NCBI GenBank assembly: GCA_047974615.1
Contig: JBKECM010000162.1
Location: 1-22,027 of the forward strand
Direction: 5' to 3'
Source of the DNA: JBKEBX01 sp047974615
GTDB lineage: Bacteria > Bacillota > Clostridia > Lachnospirales > CAMZNU01
DNA: 22,027 bases
Made by a program: the position numbers and the translations under genes. Below, piece after piece: positions 14,586-21,912 of this stretch. The notes under the pieces were generated by a model that was not told the DNA's origin, made no database searches, and saw nothing but the letters and a program-made list of their open reading frames with translations. Positions within the stretch are counted from its first letter, which is position 1. Every line of letters starts with the position of its first letter.

Positions 14586-14944
14586 AAGATTATTAGGCAA
14601 CGTTGCAAATGCGACAAGCTCAAGGATTATAAAAAATACTCGATAGCCTAATAATGTAACTCATTTATGTTAATGTTTTAATATATTGTGTATTTTATGC
14701 AATATTTTAAATAGTAATGAAAAATAAAAGTTTTGGAATAAAGAAGAAATTGCCTTAGTACCTTTTTTTATAGTGTAAGTATTACTATAAATAGTAAAAT
14801 AAGAGAAAGAGGGAAAACGCTTTATATTTAACAATTTTTTTCTACAAAATACTTTGTTAAGTACTTGTTCCTTAATTTTTTTCATCAATTTACCCTACAA
14901 TTTTTTTTAGATGACCTAAGATTATTTATTAGGTCATTTTTTTT
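14586..14944 (+). ncRNA. Candidate small RNA (~360 nt), function unknown
   Basis: Its 5' end would follow the TATAAT at 14574 and its 3' end would be the terminator at 14911-14944. Near the 5' end a 10-bp perfect stem ATTATTAGGC/GCCTAATAAT (14589-14598 and 14646-14655) encloses a smaller hairpin (GTTGC-AAAT-GCGAC, 14602-14615) and an A-rich loop. Other stems are possible (TTATAGT/ACTATAA near 14768-14790; TTAACAA/TTGTTAA near 14828-14862). No protein gene is convincing: there is a 7-codon frame at 14609-14632 and a 13-codon frame at 14717-14758. I do not recognise a known riboswitch, RNase P, tmRNA, 6S or SRP core. The 14445-15045 gap otherwise holds only the terminators and promoter listed. 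Confidence 0.4.
14911..14944 (+). terminator. Intrinsic terminator of the candidate small RNA
   Basis: ATGACCTAA (14911-14919) pairs perfectly with TTAGGTCAT (14929-14937) and runs into eight T residues on the plus strand. The minus strand lacks a T-tract after this stem, so it serves plus-strand transcription only, although no plus-strand protein gene precedes it after ppdK and its own terminator. Confidence 0.85.
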
Positions 14945-14984
14945 ATAAAAAATTATGTTTACTATTAAATTATAGTTAAAGTTT

Positions 14985-15028
14985 GCAAAAAAAATAAAAG
15001 GTACCTCATTTTAGAAGACACCTTTTAT
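14985..15028 (-). terminator. Ferredoxin gene terminator
   Basis: On the minus strand ATAAAAGGT pairs with ACCTTTTAT (15028-15020 and 15002-14994) and continues into a T-rich run (complement of 14986-14993). It is 18 bp past the ferredoxin stop codon. Confidence 0.8.
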
Positions 15029-15045
15029 ATATAAAACAAATTGAA

Positions 15046-15216
15046 TTATGCTTCGTTTGGAGCTCCAACTGGACATACACCAGCACAAGCACCACAAGAT
15101 ATACAAGCATCACCATCGATTACGTGAATGCTATCACCTTCAGAAATACAAGATACTGGACATTCAGCTGCACAAGCACCACAGTTGATACAATCATCAT
15201 TAATTACATATGCCAT
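15046..15216 (-). CDS. Clostridial-type 2[4Fe-4S] ferredoxin
   Basis: A 56-aa electron carrier with two classical cluster motifs: CINCGACAAECP and CISCGACAGVCP, i.e. two CxxCxxCxxxCP blocks, giving eight ligands in all. The first block is followed by VSC, adding one further Cys. Such proteins shuttle low-potential electrons for pyruvate:ferredoxin oxidoreductase, hydrogenase and similar enzymes. ATG is preceded by GGAGGTGTCTTATT. It is monocistronic with its own promoter and terminator, and diverges from the DtxR-family regulator gene. Its small size and codon choice suggest strong expression. Confidence 0.96.
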   Translation of the reverse strand: MAYVINDDCINCGACAAECPVSCISEGDSIHVIDGDACISCGACAGVCPVGAPNEA

Positions 15217-15288
15217 AATAAGACACCTCCTATAAAATTAAATGTTAACACTTAAAGCTCATATTAAGTTTTAAATGTCATCACTTAT

Positions 15289-15316
15289 ATTTTAACACAA
15301 AATAAAAATTTTGCAA
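15289..15316 (-). promoter_or_regulatory. Ferredoxin promoter
   Basis: Minus-strand TTGCAA (15316-15311), 16-bp spacer, TAAAAT (15294-15289). It gives a leader of roughly 65 nt before the ferredoxin ATG. Confidence 0.55.
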
Positions 15317-15360
15317 GATGTTTATATTACTAGTTTAAGAAAAATTTAAAAATGCGTATG

Positions 15361-15372
15361 GGTAAGTTTACC
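15361..15372. promoter_or_regulatory. Candidate metalloregulator half-site pair (GGTAA-GT-TTACC)
   Basis: A short palindrome, in longer context TTAAGGTAAACTTACCCA on the minus strand, resembles the GGTnA...TnACC core of DtxR/MntR-family operators. It lies between the ferredoxin and dtxR promoters, 32 bp upstream of the dtxR -35. The match is partial and the site is not over either promoter. Confidence 0.35.
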
Positions 15373-15404
15373 TTAATTTTCTTTATCATAAATTTTACAT
15401 ATTA

Positions 15405-15433
15405 TTGTATATAAAATTAAACTGTGGTATAAT
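15405..15433 (+). promoter_or_regulatory. Extended -10 promoter of the dtxR operon
   Basis: TTGTAT (15405-15410), 17-bp spacer, then TGG directly before TATAAT (15428-15433), an extended -10. The leader would be about 65 nt. Confidence 0.65.
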
Positions 15434-15504
15434 TGATATAGTTAAAATTTTATTCAATTAGAGTGATATTTTATGTATAAAATACTTTTGATAGGAGGGA
15501 TAGT

Positions 15505-15894
15505 ATGAAGGTATCAGCTTCACTTGAAAATTACTTAGAAGAAATTTACGACTTATCACATAATGATGGTAAAGTTCGTGTTACAGATTTAGCTAAAAGA
15601 ATTGGAGTATCTAAACCTTCTGTAAATAAAGCTATTACAAATTTAAAAGAGCAAGGATTTATTTTACATGAAAAGTATGGTACTTTTGAACTTACTGAAA
15701 AAGGTATACTTGTAGCAAAAGATATAGCAAGTCGCCATATTTTGTTAAAAGCTTTTTTAAAGGACGTTTTAGGAGTAGATGATTCTATCGCAGACGAAGA
15801 AGCTTGTTTAATGGAACATTGCTTAAGTAAAGACACTATGATGAAACTTGAAAACTTTCTTGTAAATGAAGATATAATAAGTAAAAAAAGGTAG
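15505..15894 (+). CDS. DtxR/MntR-family metal-dependent regulator
   Basis: A 129-aa protein with the family N-terminal winged helix (LENYLEEIYDL, VTDLAKRIGVSKPSVNKAITNLKEQGFI) and the dimer/metal domain with RHILLKAFL and EEACLMEHCLS. The Cys-x-x-Glu-His pattern matches the DtxR primary iron site rather than MntR, but the ligand near residue 9 (Met in DtxR, Asp in MntR) is Asn, so metal specificity is unclear. There is no SH3-like C-terminal domain. ATG follows TAGGAGGG. The stop codon is 9 bp before the chosen start of the DUF4914 gene, so they are co-transcribed. Confidence 0.9.
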   Translation: MKVSASLENYLEEIYDLSHNDGKVRVTDLAKRIGVSKPSVNKAITNLKEQGFILHEKYGTFELTEKGILVAKDIASRHILLKAFLKDVLGVDDSIADEEACLMEHCLSKDTMMKLENFLVNEDIISKKR

Positions 15895-15903
15895 GTGGAA
15901 AAT

Positions 15904-17796
15904 ATGGACGATTTAACTAGAAGATTTTTGAATAAAATTGTATTACCTAAAGAACTTGATGATATTTTGAAAAAAGAGGGATTTGAAGTTATTATACCAA
16001 ATTCAAGAGAAGAACTATTTGATCTTGCTTTAGGTGGCAAAGAAGATAAATTTGAAGTTAGTTACGAAGTTCCAGAACTTGGAGAGGTTAAGGAAGCTTA
16101 TGTTGTAAAGTGTAAAAATGGTATTGTAGCTAACTATTATGAAAGTTATATGCGTCGTCGTGACCCTAACTCTATGGTTATAGGTGACGATTTACCTACT
16201 GACAAAACTACTTTTGAAGAAAGATATGGTAAGTCTTTTAAAGGTACAAGAAATGATACTTTTAAGTGGCTTGAAAATCAAAATAAACTTATAGTATTAC
16301 CTTTTTTATCTGGTAATGGTACTTTAGGTCTTGGTTATGACTCTTTACTTGTTTGTCCTGTTAATGCTGCTTTTTTTGCAGGAGCTTTAGCAGATTTACA
16401 AGGCTTTATACCTCGTGATAAAATACCTAATTTTTTTAAGCCTAAGGCTGTAGTTTACGTTGCACCTCCTTTTAGACATACACATTTTGATGGGCAACAA
16501 GTTGTTGTACATAATAGATTATATGATATGCATGAAGTTTTCTCTTACAACTTGTATCCGGGACCTAGTGCTAAAAAAGGTATATATGGAGTACTTTTAT
16601 CAATAGGTGAACAAGAAAAATGGATAACTTTACATGCTTCAGCTGTAAAGGTTGTTACACCATACGAGTTAACTTTAACTATTATGCATGAAGGTGCATC
16701 TGGTGGTGGTAAGTCTGAGATGCTTGAGCCTTTACAACGTGAGAAAGATGGTTCTTTACTACTTGGTAAAAACATTATAAGCGGCGATGAATATAAGGTA
16801 CATATATCTGACACTGTTGATTTGTTCCCAGTTACTGATGATATGGCATTGTGCCACCCTTCTTTGCAAAATAATAGTAAAAAACTTGTTGTTACTGATG
16901 CAGAGGACGGTTGGTTTTTACGTGTAAACCATATAGATAAATATGGTGTGCAACCAAGTGTTGAATACAACGCTATTCACCCTAAAAAGCCAATTATAAT
17001 GCTTAACATTGATGCTGTACCCGGTTCTACAGCTTTAATATGGGAACCAATTATGGACGACAATAACAAGCCTTGTCCTAACCCAAGATTTATTATGCCA
17101 CGTGAGTTTTTTGATGATATTATTAACACTGAAGTGGAAGTTGATATACGTTCTTTTGGTTTAAGACAACCTCCTTGTGTTAAAAATGCACCACAGTATG
17201 GTATTGCTGGTTTATTCCATATTTTACCTCCGGCTTTAGCTTGGTTATGGCGTCTTGCAGCACCGCGTGGTTTTGCTAACCCTTCTATAGTTGATAATGG
17301 GCAAATGCAAAGTGAAGGTGTAGGTTCATATTGGCCTTTTGCCACAGGTAAAAAAGTTGATCAGGCTAATCTATTACTTGAACAAATTTTAAGAACACCT
17401 GAAACAAAGTATATACTTGTACCAAACCAATATATTGGTGCTTATAAAGTTGATTTTGCTGGTCAATGGGCTACTCGTGAGTATGTTTCTCGTCGTGGTG
17501 GTATCAAGTTTAAAAGAGAAAAGCTTGATGAGGCACGTTGTCCTTTACTGGGATACATTCCTTCAAGTGTTAAAATAGATGGTACTGTGTTAAATAAAGG
17601 ATTTTTACACGTAAATTTACAAAATGAAGTAGGAAATGATGCCTATGACGCAGGTGCTGAAATGTTAGTTAATTTCTTTAAAAAAGAAATATCTGAATAT
17701 TTAACTGATGATCTTAATCCTTTAGGAAGAAAAATCATTGAAACTTGTTTGAATGACGGTACTGTTGATGACTATTATAATTTAACTGAAAATTAA
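15904..17796 (+). CDS. DUF4914-type protein with PEPCK-like P-loop
   Basis: A 630-aa cytosolic protein that I place in the DUF4914 family. A phosphate-binding loop EGASGGGKSEM (263-273) resembles the kinase-1a loop of ATP-dependent PEP carboxykinase (GLSGTGKTT), followed by SGDE and a DD pair (PVTDDMALCHP) that may bind metal. Histidine-rich RHTHFDG near 191-197 is conspicuous. No biochemical activity is established that I know of. ATG at 15904 is chosen because AGGTGG is five bases upstream; GTG at 15895, directly after the dtxR stop, would add three residues. It is 10 bp before the IspD-RNase HI gene, within an operon headed by a metalloregulator and near ppdK. Confidence 0.8.
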   Translation: MDDLTRRFLNKIVLPKELDDILKKEGFEVIIPNSREELFDLALGGKEDKFEVSYEVPELGEVKEAYVVKCKNGIVANYYESYMRRRDPNSMVIGDDLPTDKTTFEERYGKSFKGTRNDTFKWLENQNKLIVLPFLSGNGTLGLGYDSLLVCPVNAAFFAGALADLQGFIPRDKIPNFFKPKAVVYVAPPFRHTHFDGQQVVVHNRLYDMHEVFSYNLYPGPSAKKGIYGVLLSIGEQEKWITLHASAVKVVTPYELTLTIMHEGASGGGKSEMLEPLQREKDGSLLLGKNIISGDEYKVHISDTVDLFPVTDDMALCHPSLQNNSKKLVVTDAEDGWFLRVNHIDKYGVQPSVEYNAIHPKKPIIMLNIDAVPGSTALIWEPIMDDNNKPCPNPRFIMPREFFDDIINTEVEVDIRSFGLRQPPCVKNAPQYGIAGLFHILPPALAWLWRLAAPRGFANPSIVDNGQMQSEGVGSYWPFATGKKVDQANLLLEQILRTPETKYILVPNQYIGAYKVDFAGQWATREYVSRRGGIKFKREKLDEARCPLLGYIPSSVKIDGTVLNKGFLHVNLQNEVGNDAYDAGAEMLVNFFKKEISEYLTDDLNPLGRKIIETCLNDGTVDDYYNLTEN

Positions 17797-17806
17797 AAGG
17801 TGATAA

Positions 17807-19000
17807 ATGAATTTTGATGTTATTATTGTAGCCAGTGGCATAGGTGCTAGATTTGGTGGTGAAGTTAAAAAACAGTTTTTAGAGCTTAATAACATACCAC
17901 TTATTGCATATACTATTGAAGCTTTTGAAAAATCTGAGGTTAGTAACATTTTTCTTGTTACTAATAATGATGAAGTAGATAATCTTAAAAATATTGTTGC
18001 AAACTATGGGTTTAATAAAGTAAAAGAAATAATTGTCGGTGGTACAGAACGATATTTAAGCGTATATAATGGACTAAATGCATCTAAGGACACTAATAGT
18101 CAGTATGTTTTAGTTCACGATGGGGTTAGACCATTTATTTCTCCATTAAAAATAAATGAAATAATGAAGGAAGTCCTTAAGAAAGATAATTGTATTTTAG
18201 GTACGAAAATATTTGATACATTAAAACTTATAAATGATGACGGTAGTATTTGCGAAACTCTTGATAGAAAGTTTATTATTAGTGCACAAACACCTCAAGG
18301 TTTTAATAAAAGTAAACTCATAAAATTTTATAATATGGCAATAAGTGAAGGTGTAAATTTTACTGATGAAGCTAGTGTTATGGAATTTTATGGACAAGAT
18401 GTTTATGTAGTTGATGGTGATTTTAATAATATTAAAGTTACTACGCCTTTTGACTATGAAAGGGCTAAAGAAATTTTGCCTAAAATATCCCATATACCTA
18501 AAATTATTGTAGGCTCATTAAATGAAACTTTAGAGTCTGAGAAAAAAGTAATCATTTATACTGACGGTGCTTGTAGTGGAAACCCCGGTAAAGGTGGATA
18601 TGGCATTGTTATGTTTTATGGTGAAAAAAAGAGTGAGTTTTCTGACGGTTTTTTAAATACTACAAATAATCGTATGGAGTTACTAGCCGTAATTGATGCT
18701 TTAGAAAAACTTAAAAGACCTTGTAATGTTAAATTATATTCTGACAGTAAGTACGTTATTGATTCAATTACAAAAGGTTGGGTATATAGTTGGGCAAAAA
18801 AAGGTTGGAAAAAATCAGATGGGAAAATGGCTTTGAACATTGACTTATGGGAAAGGGTGCTACCTTTACTTAAAATACATACTGTAGAGTTTGTTTGGGT
18901 GAAGGGTCATGCGAACAATGAGTTTAATGAACGTTGTGATTTTTTAGCTCGTAATCACATTTTAAATGGTGTTTTAAAAAATGACGAAAACTTTTTGTAA
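17807..19000 (+). CDS. IspD-RNase HI fusion protein
   Basis: One uninterrupted 397-aa frame. Residues 1 to about 226 are IspD, which makes CDP-methylerythritol from CTP and MEP: Arg15 and Lys22 in ASGIGARFGGEVKKQFLEL, VHDGVRPF, DTLK, QTPQGF, TDEAS and NIKVTTPFDYERA. Residues about 247-390 are a complete RNase HI: Asp253 (YTDGACSGNP), Glu291 (NRMELLA), Asp313 (YSDSKYV), His368 (VKGHAN) and Asp378 (ERCDFLA). The Gly-Trp basic protrusion (KGWVYSWAKKGWKK) is kept, so cleavage of RNA in RNA-DNA hybrids is expected. A ~20-residue linker joins them. ATG follows AAAGGTGATAA. The two activities have no known metabolic link. Confidence 0.93.
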   Translation: MNFDVIIVASGIGARFGGEVKKQFLELNNIPLIAYTIEAFEKSEVSNIFLVTNNDEVDNLKNIVANYGFNKVKEIIVGGTERYLSVYNGLNASKDTNSQYVLVHDGVRPFISPLKINEIMKEVLKKDNCILGTKIFDTLKLINDDGSICETLDRKFIISAQTPQGFNKSKLIKFYNMAISEGVNFTDEASVMEFYGQDVYVVDGDFNNIKVTTPFDYERAKEILPKISHIPKIIVGSLNETLESEKKVIIYTDGACSGNPGKGGYGIVMFYGEKKSEFSDGFLNTTNNRMELLAVIDALEKLKRPCNVKLYSDSKYVIDSITKGWVYSWAKKGWKKSDGKMALNIDLWERVLPLLKIHTVEFVWVKGHANNEFNERCDFLARNHILNGVLKNDENFL

Positions 19001-19162
19001 CTTTTTTAATTTTTTTTAAAATTTTTGAAGGGTTTTTGTTATTTATGTTTAATATAATAATATAACCGAAGTAATTTTAATTTATTTTTTACTATTGGTA
19101 TAGGGTATCATTAATATGTTTTGCATAAATTTAGATATCCTAAAACGGAAGGAGTGTTTTTT

Positions 19163-19705
19163 ATGAACTATACATTTGTTGGTAAAGGTATGACTGTAAC
19201 AGAAGGTATGAAGGAAAAAGCGAAAGATAAAATTGATGATAGATTATCTCGTTACATATCTGATGATACTAAAATAGGTGTTACTTTTTCTACTGTTAAA
19301 AAAGTAAGTAAAATCGAAGTGACTGTTCATTTACCTAAACGTACTTTAAGAGCAGAAACTATTCATGAGGATATGTATGCTGCTATAGATTTAGTTGTTG
19401 ATATAGCTGAAAAACAAATCTCAAAATATAAAGCTAGATTAAAAGATAAATCACAACGTAATAAAAAATTCGCTGATGAGTTTAGCGTATTACCTGTTTA
19501 TGATGATAGTGATGTTGAAGTAGATGATGAAGTTGTAAAAGTTAAAAAGTTCCCTGTTAAACCTATGAGCGTTGAAGAAGCTATTATGGAAATGGAACTT
19601 GTTGGCCATAATTTCTATGTATATAGAGATGCAGAGTCAAACGAAGTTAACGTAGTTTACAAAAGAGTTGATAACGGTTATGGTGTTATTGAGCCTGAAC
19701 TATAA
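19163..19705 (+). CDS. hpf: Long-form ribosome hibernation promoting factor
   Basis: A 180-aa HPF/RaiA protein, which silences ribosomes as 100S dimers in stationary phase. The N-terminal domain (about 1-98) has YTFVGKGMTVTEGMKEKAKDK and the basic HLPKRTLRAETIHEDMYAAID face. A linker of about 25 residues precedes the C-terminal dimerisation domain (FPVKPMSVEEAIMEMELVGHNFYVYRD region). The start at 19163 is fixed by GGAAGGAG six bases upstream; reading frames extend back to 19121 but without a ribosome site. The 162-bp leader holds a TATAAT at 19053-19058 with no clear -35. Confidence 0.95.
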   Translation: MNYTFVGKGMTVTEGMKEKAKDKIDDRLSRYISDDTKIGVTFSTVKKVSKIEVTVHLPKRTLRAETIHEDMYAAIDLVVDIAEKQISKYKARLKDKSQRNKKFADEFSVLPVYDDSDVEVDDEVVKVKKFPVKPMSVEEAIMEMELVGHNFYVYRDAESNEVNVVYKRVDNGYGVIEPEL

Positions 19706-19726
19706 GAATAAAATGTTTTTTAAAAA

Positions 19727-19757
19727 TGAAGTTTGAATTTTTATATTTTAAACTTCA
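19727..19757. repeat. Hairpin after hpf
   Basis: TGAAGTTT (19727-19734) pairs with AAACTTCA (19750-19757) over an A+T-rich loop; no T-tract follows. It precedes the stronger terminator at 19771. Confidence 0.45.
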
Positions 19758-19770
19758 CAATTAATAGGAA

Positions 19771-19804
19771 AGGAATTTTGGAAGTAATTTCAAAATTCCT
19801 TTTT
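19771..19804 (+). terminator. hpf terminator
   Basis: A 13-bp stem from AGGAATTTTGGAA (19771-19783, one G-U pair) and its complement at 19788-19800 with loop GTAA, followed by TTTT. It separates hpf from the rdgB-type gene. Confidence 0.82.
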
Positions 19805-19839
19805 AAAAATAAAAAATAAATGTTTTAAATGGAGTAATT

Positions 19840-20436
19840 ATGAAAATAGTATTTGCAACGCAAAATAAAGGTAAAATAAACGAACTTAAAGAGATGTTTT
19901 CTGATCTTAATATTGATGTTTTATCTATGGGTGAAGTAGGTCTTGATCTTGATATAGAAGAAACAGGGGTTACTTTTTTTGAAAATGCAAAAATAAAGTC
20001 CGAAGCTTTATACAATGCTTTAGAAAATAAAGAAGATTATATTGTTATGAGTGATGATAGTGGTATAGAGATTGAAGCTTTAGATAATAAGCCCGGAGTA
20101 TATTCTGCAAGATATAATGGTGTTGATACTCCTTGGATAACAAAAAATCAAATGATGATTGAAGAAATGAAAAACTTTACTAATCGTAATGCCAGATTTG
20201 TATCTTGTATATACACTATAATGCCAAATGGCGAAGCTTTTGAAAAATTTGGTGTTGTTGAAGGTGAAATATCTTTTGAACTATTAGGAGATAAAGGTTT
20301 TGGATATGATATGATTTTTATACCTAAAGGTTACGATAAAAGTTTCAGTCAAATGAGCCTTGATGAAAAAAATTCTATAAGTCATAGAGGTAGAGCTATT
20401 GAAGTTACAAAGGAAAAACTGAAAAGTATTTTATAA
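19840..20436 (+). CDS. rdgB: XTP/dITP pyrophosphatase (RdgB/HAM1 family)
   Basis: A 198-aa house-cleaning enzyme that hydrolyses XTP, dITP and ITP to monophosphates plus PPi. Motifs: FATQNKGKINELK at the N-terminus, MSDDSGIEIEAL with the metal-binding Asp pair, PGVYSARYNG, GFGYDMIFIPKG, and FSQMSLDEKNSISHRGRA. The catalytic Asp and SHR motif are complete. ATG follows TGGAG. It is often next to rph or a phosphodiesterase in Bacillota; here the next gene is a lipoprotein metallophosphoesterase 57 bp downstream. Confidence 0.96.
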   Translation: MKIVFATQNKGKINELKEMFSDLNIDVLSMGEVGLDLDIEETGVTFFENAKIKSEALYNALENKEDYIVMSDDSGIEIEALDNKPGVYSARYNGVDTPWITKNQMMIEEMKNFTNRNARFVSCIYTIMPNGEAFEKFGVVEGEISFELLGDKGFGYDMIFIPKGYDKSFSQMSLDEKNSISHRGRAIEVTKEKLKSIL

Positions 20437-20439
20437 ATT

Positions 20440-20464
20440 GCATAATTGCATTTTGCAATGATGC
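20440..20464. repeat. Small hairpin between rdgB and the phosphoesterase gene
   Basis: GCAT-A-ATTGCA, loop TTT, TGCAAT-G-ATGC: two perfect stem blocks with one mismatch. No T-tract follows, so read-through into the next gene is likely. Confidence 0.5.
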
Positions 20465-20493
20465 CATAAGAAAAAATAATGGTTAGGTAGTTT

Positions 20494-21912
20494 ATGTATA
20501 AAAAATTTTTGATTTTGATAGGTGTTTTGTGTATGAGTTTAACTTCTTGTAGTAGTGAGGAAGTTGTAGCTAATGAAACGGAAAATGAAGTTTCTGACAT
20601 AAAAAAAGTAGAAACTTTAGAAAAAATAGAAGTTCAAAGTAATAATATTGAAACTTCCGAAGATGATATTAATATTAATATTAATATTGATATTGATATT
20701 GATGATGATTTTACTATTTATACTGTTACAGATATTCACTATTTATCTAATAGTATTAATGACCATGGTGAGGCTTTTCAAACTATGGTAGAAAGTTCTG
20801 ATGGTAGACAAGTAAACTATATAGATGAAATACTTGAAGCTTTTAAGTACGAAGTTATCAAAAATGAACCTGACCTTTTAATCGTAAGTGGTGATTTGAC
20901 ACATAATGGTGAAAAAGCTAGTCATCTTGATGTAAGTGAAAAACTAAAGGAAATCGAAGAAAGCGGGGTAGAGGTGCTTGTTATACCAGGTAATCACGAT
21001 ATAAATAACCCTTATGCTAGAGAGTTTAAGGAAGATAAACAAATTAAAACCGATTTTATAACGGCAGAAGAATTTGAAGAAATATATAGTGAATTTGGAT
21101 ATAGTGAGGCTGTTTACCGAGATAAAAACTCCTTGAGCTATTTAACTATGCCAAAAGAGGATTTATGGATACTTATGTTAGATTCATCTATATATGAATC
21201 TAACATAGTTGCACCTACAACGGGTGGAAAATTCAGCCAAGAAACTATGAAATGGATAAAAGAATGTGGCGAACTTGCAAAAGAAAATAATGCACAAGTT
21301 GTAACTTCATTACATCATAACCTATATAAACATAGTGATTTATTATATAATGGATTTGTTATTGAAAATGCAGAAGAAATTGTAGCACTTTTTGAGGAGT
21401 TAAACTTTAAAATATCTTTAAGTGGTCATATACATATACAAGATATAATGGCAAATGAAAATAAAACTGTATATGATATTGTGACTAGTGGTTTTATAGT
21501 ATATCCAGTGCAATATGGTATTTTAGAATACAATAAAGGTGATTTTTTGTATAGAACTAAAGAAGTTGATGTAGAAAAATGGGCAGTTGATTTTGAAGTA
21601 GATAATCAAGACTTACTTAATTTTAAAGAATATTCAAGAAATAATTTTTATGATAAATCTTATAACCAAACTCTTAGTGCTTTAGTTGAAAACTATAACT
21701 ATGACAGTAAAAAAGCTGAACTTATGGCTAATGTTATGGCTACTTTAAACGTTAATTATTTTGGTGGTACGACAAATGAAGTGTATGATGATATTGTAAC
21801 AAGTGTCGGCTATGACCTATGGACAAAAAGTGAAGATGATTTTTTAAAAACTTATGTTTTAGATATGGCTGAAAAAAATGAATATGACTATAATTATTTT
21901 GACTTTAGGTGA
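20494..21912 (+). CDS. Lipoprotein calcineurin-like metallophosphoesterase
   Basis: A 472-aa protein with a lipoprotein signal peptide (hydrophobic core, lipobox LTSC, lipidated Cys19) and an acidic linker. The phosphoesterase domain begins near residue 74 and has the full metal motif set: TDIHY (Asp80, His82), GDLTHNG (Asp134), GNHD (166-169), SLHH and GHIH. It should be anchored outside the membrane as a binuclear-metal phosphoesterase; the substrate is unknown. ATG follows GGTTAGGTAG. The last sense codon and the TGA stop lie inside the right-hand 118-bp repeat, so the natural C-terminus may have been replaced by insertion of that element, though only the end of the tail is affected. Confidence 0.9.
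   Translation: MYKKFLILIGVLCMSLTSCSSEEVVANETENEVSDIKKVETLEKIEVQSNNIETSEDDINININIDIDIDDDFTIYTVTDIHYLSNSINDHGEAFQTMVESSDGRQVNYIDEILEAFKYEVIKNEPDLLIVSGDLTHNGEKASHLDVSEKLKEIEESGVEVLVIPGNHDINNPYAREFKEDKQIKTDFITAEEFEEIYSEFGYSEAVYRDKNSLSYLTMPKEDLWILMLDSSIYESNIVAPTTGGKFSQETMKWIKECGELAKENNAQVVTSLHHNLYKHSDLLYNGFVIENAEEIVALFEELNFKISLSGHIHIQDIMANENKTVYDIVTSGFIVYPVQYGILEYNKGDFLYRTKEVDVEKWAVDFEVDNQDLLNFKEYSRNNFYDKSYNQTLSALVENYNYDSKKAELMANVMATLNVNYFGGTTNEVYDDIVTSVGYDLWTKSEDDFLKTYVLDMAEKNEYDYNYFDFR
20665..20700. repeat. In-frame hexanucleotide repeat in the phosphoesterase linker
   Basis: Six tandem copies of RATATT (GATATT or AATATT), encoding alternating Asp/Asn-Ile between the lipid anchor and the catalytic domain. 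Gain or loss of units would change linker length by two residues without shifting the frame. Confidence 0.8.

Noticed and set aside
14600..14656. Twister ribozyme resemblance (AATGC ... AAGC ... GCCTAA)
   Set aside because: The CCTAA that would hold the cleavage site is locked in the perfect outer stem and the required twister helices and pseudoknots cannot be drawn.
14670..14888. 72-aa minus-strand frame in the ppdK-ferredoxin gap
   Set aside because: No clear ribosome site (only TAGGGTAAATTG), lies beyond the ferredoxin terminator, and its composition looks like translated A+T-rich non-coding DNA.
15546..16040. 164-aa minus-strand frame across the dtxR and DUF4914 genes
   Set aside because: Fully antisense to two well-supported genes, Ser/Phe-rich as expected for a shadow frame, and no ribosome site.
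16545..17345. 141-aa and 122-aa minus-strand frames inside the DUF4914 gene
   Set aside because: Antisense shadows of a conserved coding region; no start signals.
19047..19108. SigB-type promoter for hpf (GTTTAA ... GGGTAT)
   Set aside because: Both words occur, but 50 bp apart instead of about 13, so they cannot form one promoter.
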